In this document: piece after piece, positions 14,855-21,472 of the stretch
Position numbering within the stretch: position 1 is the stretch's first letter
Layout: each line of letters opens with the position of its first letter
Assembly: GCF_002056795.1 (NCBI RefSeq)
Contig: NZ_CP020104.1
Span: 6,085,501-6,149,500, forward strand
Origin: Spirosoma aerolatum
GTDB taxonomy: Bacteria > Bacteroidota > Bacteroidia > Cytophagales > Spirosomataceae
Reading direction: 5' to 3'
DNA length: 64,000 bases
The notes under the pieces: model-generated
Seen by the model: only the letters and a program-made list of their open reading frames with translations
Databases searched by the model: none
Told to the model about the DNA's origin: nothing
Made by a program: the position numbers and the translations under genes

Positions 14855-14896
14855 TTTAGTGGAGTCAGAATTGACCGTCTGACTCGGTTTTAGGCG

Positions 14897-15283
14897 TTAA
14901 TTATGCTCTTGTTGTTGGCACCAGCAGTCTACTACGCATGCCCAAATCTGTTCCGCGGTTTGCAGTCGCTGGCGGCTAACAAACCCGCCTTGCCGATCCG
15001 TTTCGGTGACCATCCAGCAGTTGCGCCCGTCCTTTTCCATGAGCGGATCAAGCTGGCTGATGGTGAATTGAATGGCAGGCAATCCATGATACAGCAGATT
15101 GATCGTTTTCGCCATGACGTACATTTGATCATTTCCGCTTGTTAGCCAGGTCAGCACTTCCGTCAGTGCCGCTTCGTCGGTGATAGCAAAGGAGGCCCAC
15201 ACCTGATTGCCCGTTTCATCTTTCAAGACCGACAGCATGGCCGTTTGACTGTCGAAGGGGAGTCGTAAGCCTTTCAGGTTCAT
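14897..15283 (-). CDS. Phage early protein of unknown function
   Basis: A 128-residue alpha/beta protein starting MNLKGLRLPFDSQTAMLSVL and ending in a helical segment with WACVVDCWCQQQEHN, unusually rich in Cys and Trp. No family recognised. It lies 15 nt downstream of the MuB-like gene. Confidence 0.65.
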   Translation of the reverse strand: MNLKGLRLPFDSQTAMLSVLKDETGNQVWASFAITDEAALTEVLTWLTSGNDQMYVMAKTINLLYHGLPAIQFTISQLDPLMEKDGRNCWMVTETDRQGGFVSRQRLQTAEQIWACVVDCWCQQQEHN

Positions 15284-15298
15284 GCGGCAACGAATGTT

Positions 15299-16273
15299 TT
15301 ACCCCCCCCCCACTACTTCCAGTTGTGCGCTCTTATAGGCTTGATTCTTAGCCCGTAACCGCTCGTGTTTAATCGCCTGTTTGAGTACCCGCAGGTCCAT
15401 TGTCGATACCAGGTGATAGGTTCCATTGATGGACTTCCGTTCGGGATGCAGTCGGTTCCAGCACCGTTTTTGAGCGGCTGGATCAGTCACCCCATTGGCC
15501 GCACAAATGGCCGTAACATCGTGCTCAAACACACCTACCAGTCGGTAATACGTCCGACCGAGCCGGGATTCCAGTTCATCGAATCCCCGTGCATCCCGTC
15601 GAACCCCTTCCTTAATGCGCCGTTCGAGGTCATGCGCCCCAATCAGCACCAGGCCAATTTCGTCCTGTAGCTCGTTAAACAGCGGGATAAACAGCCGAAG
15701 GCTCGCCGGGTTCAGTTTATTGGCTTCGTCCACAATCAGAAGCGGACGCGTCTTGATAGCCTGCTCTTTGAGGTAGCCAACAATTAGATCGGTTAGCACG
15801 GCTACACTCATCCGATCCACCTTGATACCCAGCGTTTCGGCCATTTTGATGACGAACATTTTGTGGCTCCAACTCTCCTTACACTCGATGTAAAACACAC
15901 CCTTTTTCGCCAGGCGGTAAAGCTGGGTACCCGCCGATTTGCCTTGCCCGGCAGGATGGGAAACGGCCATAAATAACTGCTCATTTTGGGCGCGATCCAG
16001 TAGTTCAAACATCACCTCCGTGTTGGTCGTAGACACAAACTTCCAGGCGGTATCGGTCAGTGTGTAGCCTAGTTTACCCGCTACTTTTGCCCACATCGTA
16101 TGGCTCACCCGATCCCATTTAGCAGGGTCCTGCATGTTATGGGAAACGGTCGCTTCGCTGGCGGCTACCTTGTTGGCGACCCGATCCCAGCTACCGAGCT
16201 TCTCTTTTTCCAGTACCAGCAGACGGGCTATTTCGTCTTTCTGGACAGGAGTTAACTCTTTTTCCTCTTTCAT
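15299..16273 (-). CDS. MuB-like AAA+ ATPase (target DNA activator)
   Basis: In Mu, protein B binds DNA, picks the target and stimulates the transposase. This 324-residue homologue has an N-terminal helix-turn-helix region (SWDRVANKVAASEATVSHNM, residues 28-47), Walker A HPAGQGKSAGT (106-116), Walker B LLIVDEANKL (178-187), and later sensor/arginine elements (LVLIGAHDLERRIKEGVRRD). The C-terminal domain is basic, as in MuB. It lies two genes downstream of the transposase, as expected for the A-B pair, with one small gene between. Confidence 0.92.
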   Translation of the reverse strand: MKEEKELTPVQKDEIARLLVLEKEKLGSWDRVANKVAASEATVSHNMQDPAKWDRVSHTMWAKVAGKLGYTLTDTAWKFVSTTNTEVMFELLDRAQNEQLFMAVSHPAGQGKSAGTQLYRLAKKGVFYIECKESWSHKMFVIKMAETLGIKVDRMSVAVLTDLIVGYLKEQAIKTRPLLIVDEANKLNPASLRLFIPLFNELQDEIGLVLIGAHDLERRIKEGVRRDARGFDELESRLGRTYYRLVGVFEHDVTAICAANGVTDPAAQKRCWNRLHPERKSINGTYHLVSTMDLRVLKQAIKHERLRAKNQAYKSAQLEVVGGG

Positions 16274-16322
16274 TCTCTCTAGGTATTAGGTGGTTAATTG
16301 ACGGTTAAGCTTAGTTTAGCGC

Positions 16323-16637
16323 CTATCGACAGTGGAACATAGCCGCCAGGAGCGCATCAATTTCAAGTTCTACGCAGATGTACCAGCGCACATCGTTTTT
16401 TAGCTCCTGATTGATGCTTTTGAACTGGTTGACGCTGGAAATCATGTGCTGCACTTCGGCAATTTTCGCCTGTAGCACCCCCTTCATGTTCAGTAGATCA
16501 TGTGCATCGTGGTTTTGCAGTTCGCCCAGGCTCTGATAGCGCAATACCTGGTGAAGGGTGAAGGAATTAGCCACTTTCGCACCTACTAACGTATCGGTCT
16601 GGATAAGTCCCGACTCGGTTACTGTTTCTGGATACAT
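16323..16637 (-). CDS. Small protein between transposase and MuB-like genes
   Basis: The 104-residue product is mainly helical (LGELQNHDAHDLLNMKGVLQ, AEVQHMISSVNQFKSINQEL) with a C-terminal IDALLAAMFHCR. I do not recognise it. It starts 20 nt after the transposase stop codon and ends 49 nt before the ATPase start, so it probably belongs to the transposition operon. Confidence 0.65.
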   Translation of the reverse strand: MYPETVTESGLIQTDTLVGAKVANSFTLHQVLRYQSLGELQNHDAHDLLNMKGVLQAKIAEVQHMISSVNQFKSINQELKNDVRWYICVELEIDALLAAMFHCR

Positions 16638-16657
16638 GTCTCGTATTCGATTTATGG

Positions 16658-18802
16658 TTACTGATTGAAATAGCTATTGTTAACGAATGACTTAGGATCA
16701 ATCACCCCCTCGGAGGAGGGCACCGGAGACGCCTTCGATTTGGCGATCTTATCCCGCTTATGAGCCGCTGGGCGCTGGGCTTCCATCGCCATCGATACGC
16801 CCATTTGCTCATACAGAATTGCATCCTGGACGCTTTCGATTTCATCTTTAGGGGCCAGGCCACGCATCGCCAGGACATATTCAGGGTCCATCGACGCATG
16901 ACTTACCGTCTCCTCCAGGTCTTTACGAATCCGCTCCTGTAGCTGCTTATTCTTCTCCATCCGACCCGCCAAACGGCCTTTTTGAGCGTCAGGGCCATAC
17001 ATAACGATGTCGTCCGTATGGGTTAGCTCATCGATAAAGAAATCCGTCACCCTGTCATCAGCGCCGACCGCGAACAGCATCACCTTGCTTGGGTCACTTT
17101 CTTCGTAGCGAATCGCTACCCGCTTGTAGGCATACAGTATATTTTCATCGTAAATCATATACCGATAGACCTTACCATGTACTTCCTGCTCAATTCGGGC
17201 ACGGCTGATGTCCAGCACTTTAGTAGCCCAGAATAGCGTAGCTTCCTGCCAGCCTTCCACCCGGATCACATGCGGCTTTTCGCTCTGCTCATGGAGTTGC
17301 ATCGGACTCAAATCGAGTCGCTTTCTGGAATAGTAGCTTATAGGTGTCTGCCTGTATTCCTCGATGCGTCTCCAGGCTTCCTGCCAGGCGGCTTCAAAGT
17401 CCCAATTCTCCGCTTTGGCCCGTTTGCGCATCTTAGCCAGGTATTCCGGCGACCGATGATTATAAGGCCGTGTCGAGCGAATCCCTTGTCCGTAATAGTA
17501 GCGCGAACGCGTCAGAAACACCGTTTGCAGGGTATCAAACCACCGCTCTAAAAGCGCCTTTCCGGTGGCTTCATGGGTACAGATTAACTCAACGCCTTTA
17601 TCCCGAAAGCCATCCAAAACCGACTGCATTTCATCGGCCAAATGCCCTGGAAAACGGTCATGCACGAGCGTATGAGGCAGGTACCCAGTCGATTTATAGG
17701 CCATTTTAAGGGCATTTACGTACCCCCATCGATCTTCTTTGGTGTCAAAATAACAACCTACCACATCCCCCGAATACGCATCCCGAACCACCACAACAAA
17801 CAGAAAACGAGGTTTATCCTTATCCGAAGTAGCATGTTCGATAAAATTGACGCGGGTAGCATCCATCATCCAGCAGTCACCTGCATACATCGCCCTGGCC
17901 ATCGAGATATAAGGCACAAACCGACTAGCTTGCTTAGTACCCTTTCCAAACCGGGTAGGCGCTGTCATGTACTGCATTTTACCCGATACCAGCACTTGCG
18001 AGAGCCACGAATTAGACGGCACATCTTTACCCACAATCCGGCATACATCCTGAATTTTGCGGATAATGTAGGCGTTTGGTGTACCTGAATTATCGACATT
18101 GGCGCGAGCAATCGCAATCCAGGCCATCAGTTCAGCATCGCCAGCGAATTTATCTCGGCTCTTATTCCCCTCACGAGGGCGTTTAATAACCTCCGTGATG
18201 GCTACTGGCTCCTTACCAACCTTGCCAAACCGAAGGGTTACTTTCTCTTTCAGACGGATTTCGTTACAGGGCAAATACTGGCATCCTTTGGGGAAATAAA
18301 AGTCATAATTTCCGTCCTGATTGAGCCATTCGACCACCTCTTTATACGGCGCATAACTACTTTCCTTTATCTCACGCTCACGTATATACGTACCGATCAA
18401 TTCTACCGTAGCAGCCGCACGAGCCAAACACTTTTGTTTCCGCTCAGCTATTCGCGTCGTGTCTTCAGCCGGGTAAAGACCCATATACCGACGATACCCA
18501 TCTTTCAAAACAAGCTCAAGTAGCTCAGACAGTGACCGTTCGCTCAAAACTTCCGTCTTTTTCTGAGCGCGAACCTCCCAAGGTTCGAGGCCATTGCACA
18601 ACACCCGACGAACAATAATCTTGTACTTATCAGCCAGCGTATCATAGCGAATTAACCGACACCGTTTATCGTCAGGGTCTTTTATTGACTGCCATGTTGA
18701 TAAATTGCGGCTAACTCCCTGTTTTACAGTGTCCATAGAGACACCACAAAGGGTTGTTAGATCAGCAAAATCAACATACCATATGTCAGCAATTCGTTTC
18801 AA
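16658..18802 (-). CDS. MuA-type DDE transposase
   Basis: This 714-residue protein cuts and joins phage ends during integration and replicative transposition. The rve-type catalytic core is clear: Asp314 in CWMMDATRVNF, Asp382 in LVHDRFPGH and Glu419 in GKALLERWFDTLQ, the spacing expected of a DDE enzyme. N-terminal residues (about 10-60) form a winged-helix-like DNA-binding region (LTTLCGVSMDTVKQGVS). The C-terminus carries a Mu-C-like beta barrel region and an unstructured tail that may contact the ATPase. The start is TTG at 18802, two bases after the stop of the Ner-like gene; no ATG fits better. Confidence 0.95.
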   Translation of the reverse strand: MKRIADIWYVDFADLTTLCGVSMDTVKQGVSRNLSTWQSIKDPDDKRCRLIRYDTLADKYKIIVRRVLCNGLEPWEVRAQKKTEVLSERSLSELLELVLKDGYRRYMGLYPAEDTTRIAERKQKCLARAAATVELIGTYIREREIKESSYAPYKEVVEWLNQDGNYDFYFPKGCQYLPCNEIRLKEKVTLRFGKVGKEPVAITEVIKRPREGNKSRDKFAGDAELMAWIAIARANVDNSGTPNAYIIRKIQDVCRIVGKDVPSNSWLSQVLVSGKMQYMTAPTRFGKGTKQASRFVPYISMARAMYAGDCWMMDATRVNFIEHATSDKDKPRFLFVVVVRDAYSGDVVGCYFDTKEDRWGYVNALKMAYKSTGYLPHTLVHDRFPGHLADEMQSVLDGFRDKGVELICTHEATGKALLERWFDTLQTVFLTRSRYYYGQGIRSTRPYNHRSPEYLAKMRKRAKAENWDFEAAWQEAWRRIEEYRQTPISYYSRKRLDLSPMQLHEQSEKPHVIRVEGWQEATLFWATKVLDISRARIEQEVHGKVYRYMIYDENILYAYKRVAIRYEESDPSKVMLFAVGADDRVTDFFIDELTHTDDIVMYGPDAQKGRLAGRMEKNKQLQERIRKDLEETVSHASMDPEYVLAMRGLAPKDEIESVQDAILYEQMGVSMAMEAQRPAAHKRDKIAKSKASPVPSSEGVIDPKSFVNNSYFNQ

Positions 18803-18804
18803 TG

Positions 18805-18987
18805 CTAGGCGTGTTTTTGGTTGAAATCAGCAACTTTTTTTGCAGCCTTTAATACCTCTTTGTGAAGGGCTGCATTGGGCCTTTCGAGTAGTACACGAGC
18901 ATACTTTCGTGTCACTCCGACTATCCTGCCAATGCGGGTATAGTCGCCATGCCCTAAATGCTTCTTGATTTCTTGGATATTGCTCAT
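18805..18987 (-). CDS. Ner-like helix-turn-helix regulator
   Basis: Start is taken as MSNIQEIKKHLGHGD at 18987, giving 60 residues; the frame is open to 19071 but would overlap the divergent repressor gene and its promoter. YTRIGRIVGVTRKYARVLLE forms a helix-turn-helix. In Mu, Ner turns down the early and repressor promoters; this gene holds the same first position in the early operon, 2 nt before the transposase start. Confidence 0.8.
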   Translation of the reverse strand: MSNIQEIKKHLGHGDYTRIGRIVGVTRKYARVLLERPNAALHKEVLKAAKKVADFNQKHA

Positions 18988-18995
18988 TTCCTTTG
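18965..18995 (+). promoter_or_regulatory. Candidate repressor-gene promoter
   Basis: TTG (18965-18967) and TTCCTTTG (18988-18995) are separated by 20 nt, one mismatch from the Bacteroidota TTG/TANNTTTG pattern. Transcription would start near 19003 and enter the repressor gene at 19050. The site lies inside the start of the Ner-like gene. Confidence 0.35.
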
Positions 18996-19014
18996 TTTCC
19001 GTTTGGCAACAATG

Positions 19015-19044
19015 CAAATATAACCAAGAAACTTGGATAACCAA
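19015..19044 (-). promoter_or_regulatory. Early-operon promoter, Bacteroidota type
   Basis: On the minus strand TTG (19044-19042), 19 nt, then TATATTTG (19022-19015) match the Bacteroidota -33/-7 promoter exactly. It would drive the Ner-like, transposase and downstream early genes, and it is covered by the repeated operator sequence described separately. Confidence 0.75.
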
Positions 19045-19048
19045 GAAA
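19020..19048. promoter_or_regulatory. Probable repressor operators
   Basis: ATAACCAAGAAA occurs twice, at 19020-19031 and 19037-19048 (17 bp apart), and the first overlaps the perfect palindrome CCAAGAAACTTGG (19024-19036). A related ATATCCAAGAAAT lies on the minus strand at the start of the Ner-like gene. The repeats cover both elements of the early promoter, the expected place for the phage repressor to bind. Confidence 0.65.
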
Positions 19049-19049
19049 A

Positions 19050-19859
19050 ATGGACAATTATTTAGCGGCAAATCTTAAATTTTTGAGAGAGAGCAAAGGT
19101 CTAAGCCTTGCCGACATGACTCAACGTGTTGATATAAAGAAAAATACTATCAACAACTATGAAAACGGCAATACTGAGCCAAACTTGACAAACTTGATTC
19201 AGTTGTCCAATTTTTTTGGATGCAGTATTGATGAAATGATCAAAAACGACCTGTCCAAGAAGCTTGGAAGCGTCGCACAGGGATCATCTTTTCAAAAAAA
19301 GCATGTGGGTAAGCCCTCAATTGTGACGGTTGATACAACAGAAAATAGCATTGTACCGATCCTTGACATTAAAGTTGCCGCTGGCTCTCCAACTATTTTG
19401 GACGAACCAGATTACTACAAAGAGCTTCCAGTAATAAGCTTTCCCAATTATTTTTTCCGTGGTGCATTAGCTAGCATCCAGGTTCGAGGAGAAAGTATGA
19501 CGCCAACAATTAAACAAGGTGACTATGTTGTTGGCAAGGAAATAGAACAACTCCTTGATCTGAGAAATGGAGAGGTTTATATCATTGTCCATCAACAAGA
19601 CCAGCGAGTACAATTCACAGTCAAAAGATGTTTTTATCATCATGGCGATGATAAACTATTGCTAGTTTCAGATAATAGCGATTATCCAAATGACAGTTTA
19701 GATATACAGTCGATCCTTAAATTATATCACGCTGAAGCTTGCCTAACTACCCAGCTCTATCGGCAAGAACCATCAATGCGAGGCCATCTTGAACGTATTG
19801 AACGCCGTATTGATCGACTTGAAAAAGTTGGATTTTCCGAAAACACCCCACACACCTAA
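19050..19859 (+). CDS. Phage repressor: XRE helix-turn-helix plus S24 (LexA/CI-like) peptidase
   Basis: The 269-residue protein keeps the prophage silent. Residues 8-60 are an XRE-type HTH (LRESKGLSLADMTQRVDIKK then NTINNYENG). The C-terminal half is an S24 peptidase: GESMTPTIKQGDYVV with nucleophile Ser149, partner Lys192 in TVKRCF, and a likely self-cleavage Ala111-Gly112 pair in VAAGSP. Such repressors are usually inactivated by RecA after DNA damage, so this Mu-like phage is probably SOS-inducible, unlike Mu. A C-terminal helical extension (LERIERRIDRLEKVG) may help oligomerisation. The gene is markedly more AT-rich than the early operon. Confidence 0.93.
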   Translation: MDNYLAANLKFLRESKGLSLADMTQRVDIKKNTINNYENGNTEPNLTNLIQLSNFFGCSIDEMIKNDLSKKLGSVAQGSSFQKKHVGKPSIVTVDTTENSIVPILDIKVAAGSPTILDEPDYYKELPVISFPNYFFRGALASIQVRGESMTPTIKQGDYVVGKEIEQLLDLRNGEVYIIVHQQDQRVQFTVKRCFYHHGDDKLLLVSDNSDYPNDSLDIQSILKLYHAEACLTTQLYRQEPSMRGHLERIERRIDRLEKVGFSENTPHT

Positions 19860-19882
19860 ATACACACCTATTGACACACCTA
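19850..19882. repeat. Three 12-bp tandem repeats at the end of the repressor gene
   Basis: ACACACCTA occurs at 19850, 19862 and 19874, exactly 12 bp apart, with an inverted copy in the terminator (19900-19908). The first copy contains the stop codon of the repressor. They look like small iterons or a protein-binding array, though slippage of a terminator arm could also create them. Confidence 0.55.
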
Positions 19883-19908
19883 ATTTCAAATGTAAAAATT
19901 AGGTGTGT
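19874..19908 (+). terminator. Intrinsic terminator after the repressor gene
   Basis: ACACACCTAATTT (19874-19886) pairs with AAATTAGGTGTGT (19896-19908) and is followed by ATTTTAAT, a plausible rho-independent terminator. Confidence 0.75.
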
Positions 19909-19936
19909 ATTTTAATCTTAAAACCATCCTAATGCT

Positions 19937-20338
19937 ATGCTAAATCAATCTTCAATCTCTCGGTCATCCTGGTTTAAGACTGGGTTCGCGTTATTAGCTT
20001 TCTTTGCCATAGTAGCATTCCTAGCACGGCCTAGCACATCAAGTCCACCAGTACAAAACAACACCACACGTAGTATTATTGGAGAAACAGGAGCTATCAA
20101 ACTAAGCTGTTATGGAGGCAGAACCGAAGCGTATCTATTAGATGCAACAGAAGCCCAACAAACTAAAAATGAGCTTAATCGGGTAGGGTTATTGAAAGAG
20201 GGAAAGATTATTCCACTCACAAAAGACACCAAAGCTCTGATTTTAGAGAAAAGCGACTTTTTATACAAAATAAGCCTTCTGGATGGCCCCTTTAGAGGTC
20301 AGAACGTTTATATCCACCAAGATGACATTACAATCTAA
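19937..20338 (+). CDS. Membrane-anchored lysogeny-side protein of unknown function
   Basis: The 133-residue protein has one N-terminal membrane helix (TGFALLAFFAIVAFLA, residues 15-30) and an outward-facing domain with a single Cys and a short beta-rich C-terminus (VYIHQDDITI). It lies between the repressor and the phage end, where lysogenic-conversion genes usually sit, and shares their AT-rich composition. No family recognised. Confidence 0.6.
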   Translation: MLNQSSISRSSWFKTGFALLAFFAIVAFLARPSTSSPPVQNNTTRSIIGETGAIKLSCYGGRTEAYLLDATEAQQTKNELNRVGLLKEGKIIPLTKDTKALILEKSDFLYKISLLDGPFRGQNVYIHQDDITI

Positions 20339-20362
20339 GATGATCCGACTAGCACTTAAGCC

Positions 20363-20974
20363 ATGAAAACACTCTACACCTTGACCTTCTCGTTACTTAT
20401 CTTATTCATTTACAACACAAAAGGCCAATCCATTACACAATCTGTACAAGACGCTATACAGACAACAAGGACCCTAAATCAGACAAAAAAGGAGATTACA
20501 GGCCAGACCCAACGGGAAAGAGAAGTCAAGCAAAAAGAAACCCAGGAAAGGGAGGATATGAAACTCAAGCTATCCGAACTAAAGGGCAGCTACTACGATT
20601 TAGACCACCGAATCGAATTGGTCGAGAACGTTAATAAGCAGATAGACGATGAGAACGACCGCCTTTACAAACGCATTTATGCTTTAGAGCAGGAAACTGA
20701 CCGATTAAAGGCCGAAAACGAGTCCTACAGGCGATCATTTAGCGAATTGGTAGAACGGATCAATCGACTAGAAATTACGTCAACTCAGCCCTCGCAACCC
20801 ACCCAATCGGAGCCATCTGGAGTATATAGCGTCATTTCAACCCCTAAAAGCAGTAGCCATCGCACATACACCCCAAAATCGTCCCAATACTACATTCGTG
20901 GCCCTCGTGGTGGATGCTACTACCTAACTGCCAGCGGTCGAAAACAATACGTGGATAGAAGCTTATGCAACTAG
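20363..20974 (+). CDS. Secreted coiled-coil protein with GPRGGC-type C-terminal domain
   Basis: The 203-residue product has a signal peptide (residues 1-21, ending in TKGQS), a long charged coiled coil (about 30-135), a Ser/Pro/Thr linker, and a C-terminal module YYIRGPRGGCYYLTASGRKQ then YVDRSLCN. The G-P-R-G-G-x-Y pattern recalls the small basic adaptor (PBCV-type) module; two Cys could form a disulphide. It is probably a periplasmic or surface protein expressed by the lysogen, and may affect superinfection, but this is inference. Confidence 0.7.
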   Translation: MKTLYTLTFSLLILFIYNTKGQSITQSVQDAIQTTRTLNQTKKEITGQTQREREVKQKETQEREDMKLKLSELKGSYYDLDHRIELVENVNKQIDDENDRLYKRIYALEQETDRLKAENESYRRSFSELVERINRLEITSTQPSQPTQSEPSGVYSVISTPKSSSHRTYTPKSSQYYIRGPRGGCYYLTASGRKQYVDRSLCN

Positions 20975-21020
20975 AAATTGAAAAGCCTTACAGGATAAAC
21001 TTGTAAGGCTTTTCAATTTC
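20974..21020 (+). terminator. Strong intrinsic terminator
   Basis: A perfect 19-bp stem: bases 20974-20992 (starting GAAATTGAAAAGCC) pair with 21002-21020 around a 9-nt loop; the second arm contains CTTTTC and ends in TTTC. It ends the last phage gene on this side. Confidence 0.85.
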
Positions 21021-21082
21021 CCAACTACTTTTTAGCCTGGTTTTGCCAGATAGTTCAACACTCGATCAAGCCTTTTTCAAAT

Positions 21083-21170
21083 TTTTACATTTGGTGATTT
21101 CGGCCAAAATATATAACTACTTGATTATCAGCTTTCGGCCAAAATATAAAGAAAGCCTTCTTTTACATTT
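21083..21170. repeat. Direct repeats at the putative prophage end
   Basis: TTTCGGCCAAAATATA occurs at 21098-21113 and 21133-21148 (35 bp apart), enclosed by two copies of TTTTACATTT (21083-21092 and 21161-21170). Phages of the Mu type carry repeated transposase-binding sites at their termini, and these repeats lie between the last phage gene and the chromosome. The end, expected to read CA on this strand, could be at 21166-21167 or 21197-21198. The 20,975-21,472 gap otherwise holds a terminator and the FtsX promoter region. Confidence 0.5.
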
Positions 21171-21213
21171 AGAACTACCCCTTATAGTTTACCATTCAGC
21201 AATACGTCTGTTC

Positions 21214-21313
21214 AGAAACGGACAAACGTTGTACGGTTTCGGACAGAATTTATCTGCCAAACGGCCCAATCTGGCCAATTTAGGCGGGTTAGAGGCCATG
21301 GCACAGTAGTTGA
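21214..21313 (+). promoter_or_regulatory. Imperfect dyad and sigma-54-like promoter upstream of the FtsX gene
   Basis: GAAAC (21214-21218) and GTTTC (21235-21239) are the outer arms of a 26-bp imperfect dyad centred on AACGTT, with CGGACA motifs on both sides. Some 60 bp downstream, TGGCAC-N5-TTGA (21299-21313) differs by one base from the sigma-54 pattern TGGCAC-N5-TTGC, though that base (C of the -12 GC) is normally well conserved. An enhancer dyad plus -24/-12 promoter is a reasonable reading. Confidence 0.4.
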
Positions 21314-21472
21314 CCCTGTTAGCGTAGCTAACAAATCCCGAACCATCAATGGTCCTGCCATTTAAAAGCCAGCATACGGCGATAAGCAACATTTTGCGAC
21401 CTGGGCTGTCTTTGTGGGGTAAAGTGTGTGGGTGCCCCCTACACAAGCCTTCGCTCCTAAACCCTTAGCCCT

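Larger units (their letters stand above)
1..21200. mobile_element. Mu-like transposable prophage (right-hand part)
   Basis: The segment holds the hallmark genes of a Mu-type phage: DDE transposase with a MuB-type ATPase, a Ner-like protein, GemA/gp16, DUF1320 (Mu gp36), DUF935 portal (Mu gp29), Mu F-like and Mu G-like head proteins and a large terminase. The left end is outside the window, so capsid, protease, tape measure and endolysin genes are not seen. The right end is placed near 21.17-21.21 kb, after the last phage-like terminator and a set of end-type direct repeats and before the chromosomal FtsX gene; the exact junction cannot be fixed from one end. Unlike Mu, early and late blocks are convergent. 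Confidence 0.9.

Noticed and set aside
21043..21309. 88-codon plus-strand frame across the phage end
   Set aside because: It spans the end repeats and the regulatory dyad, and its product has no plausible features.
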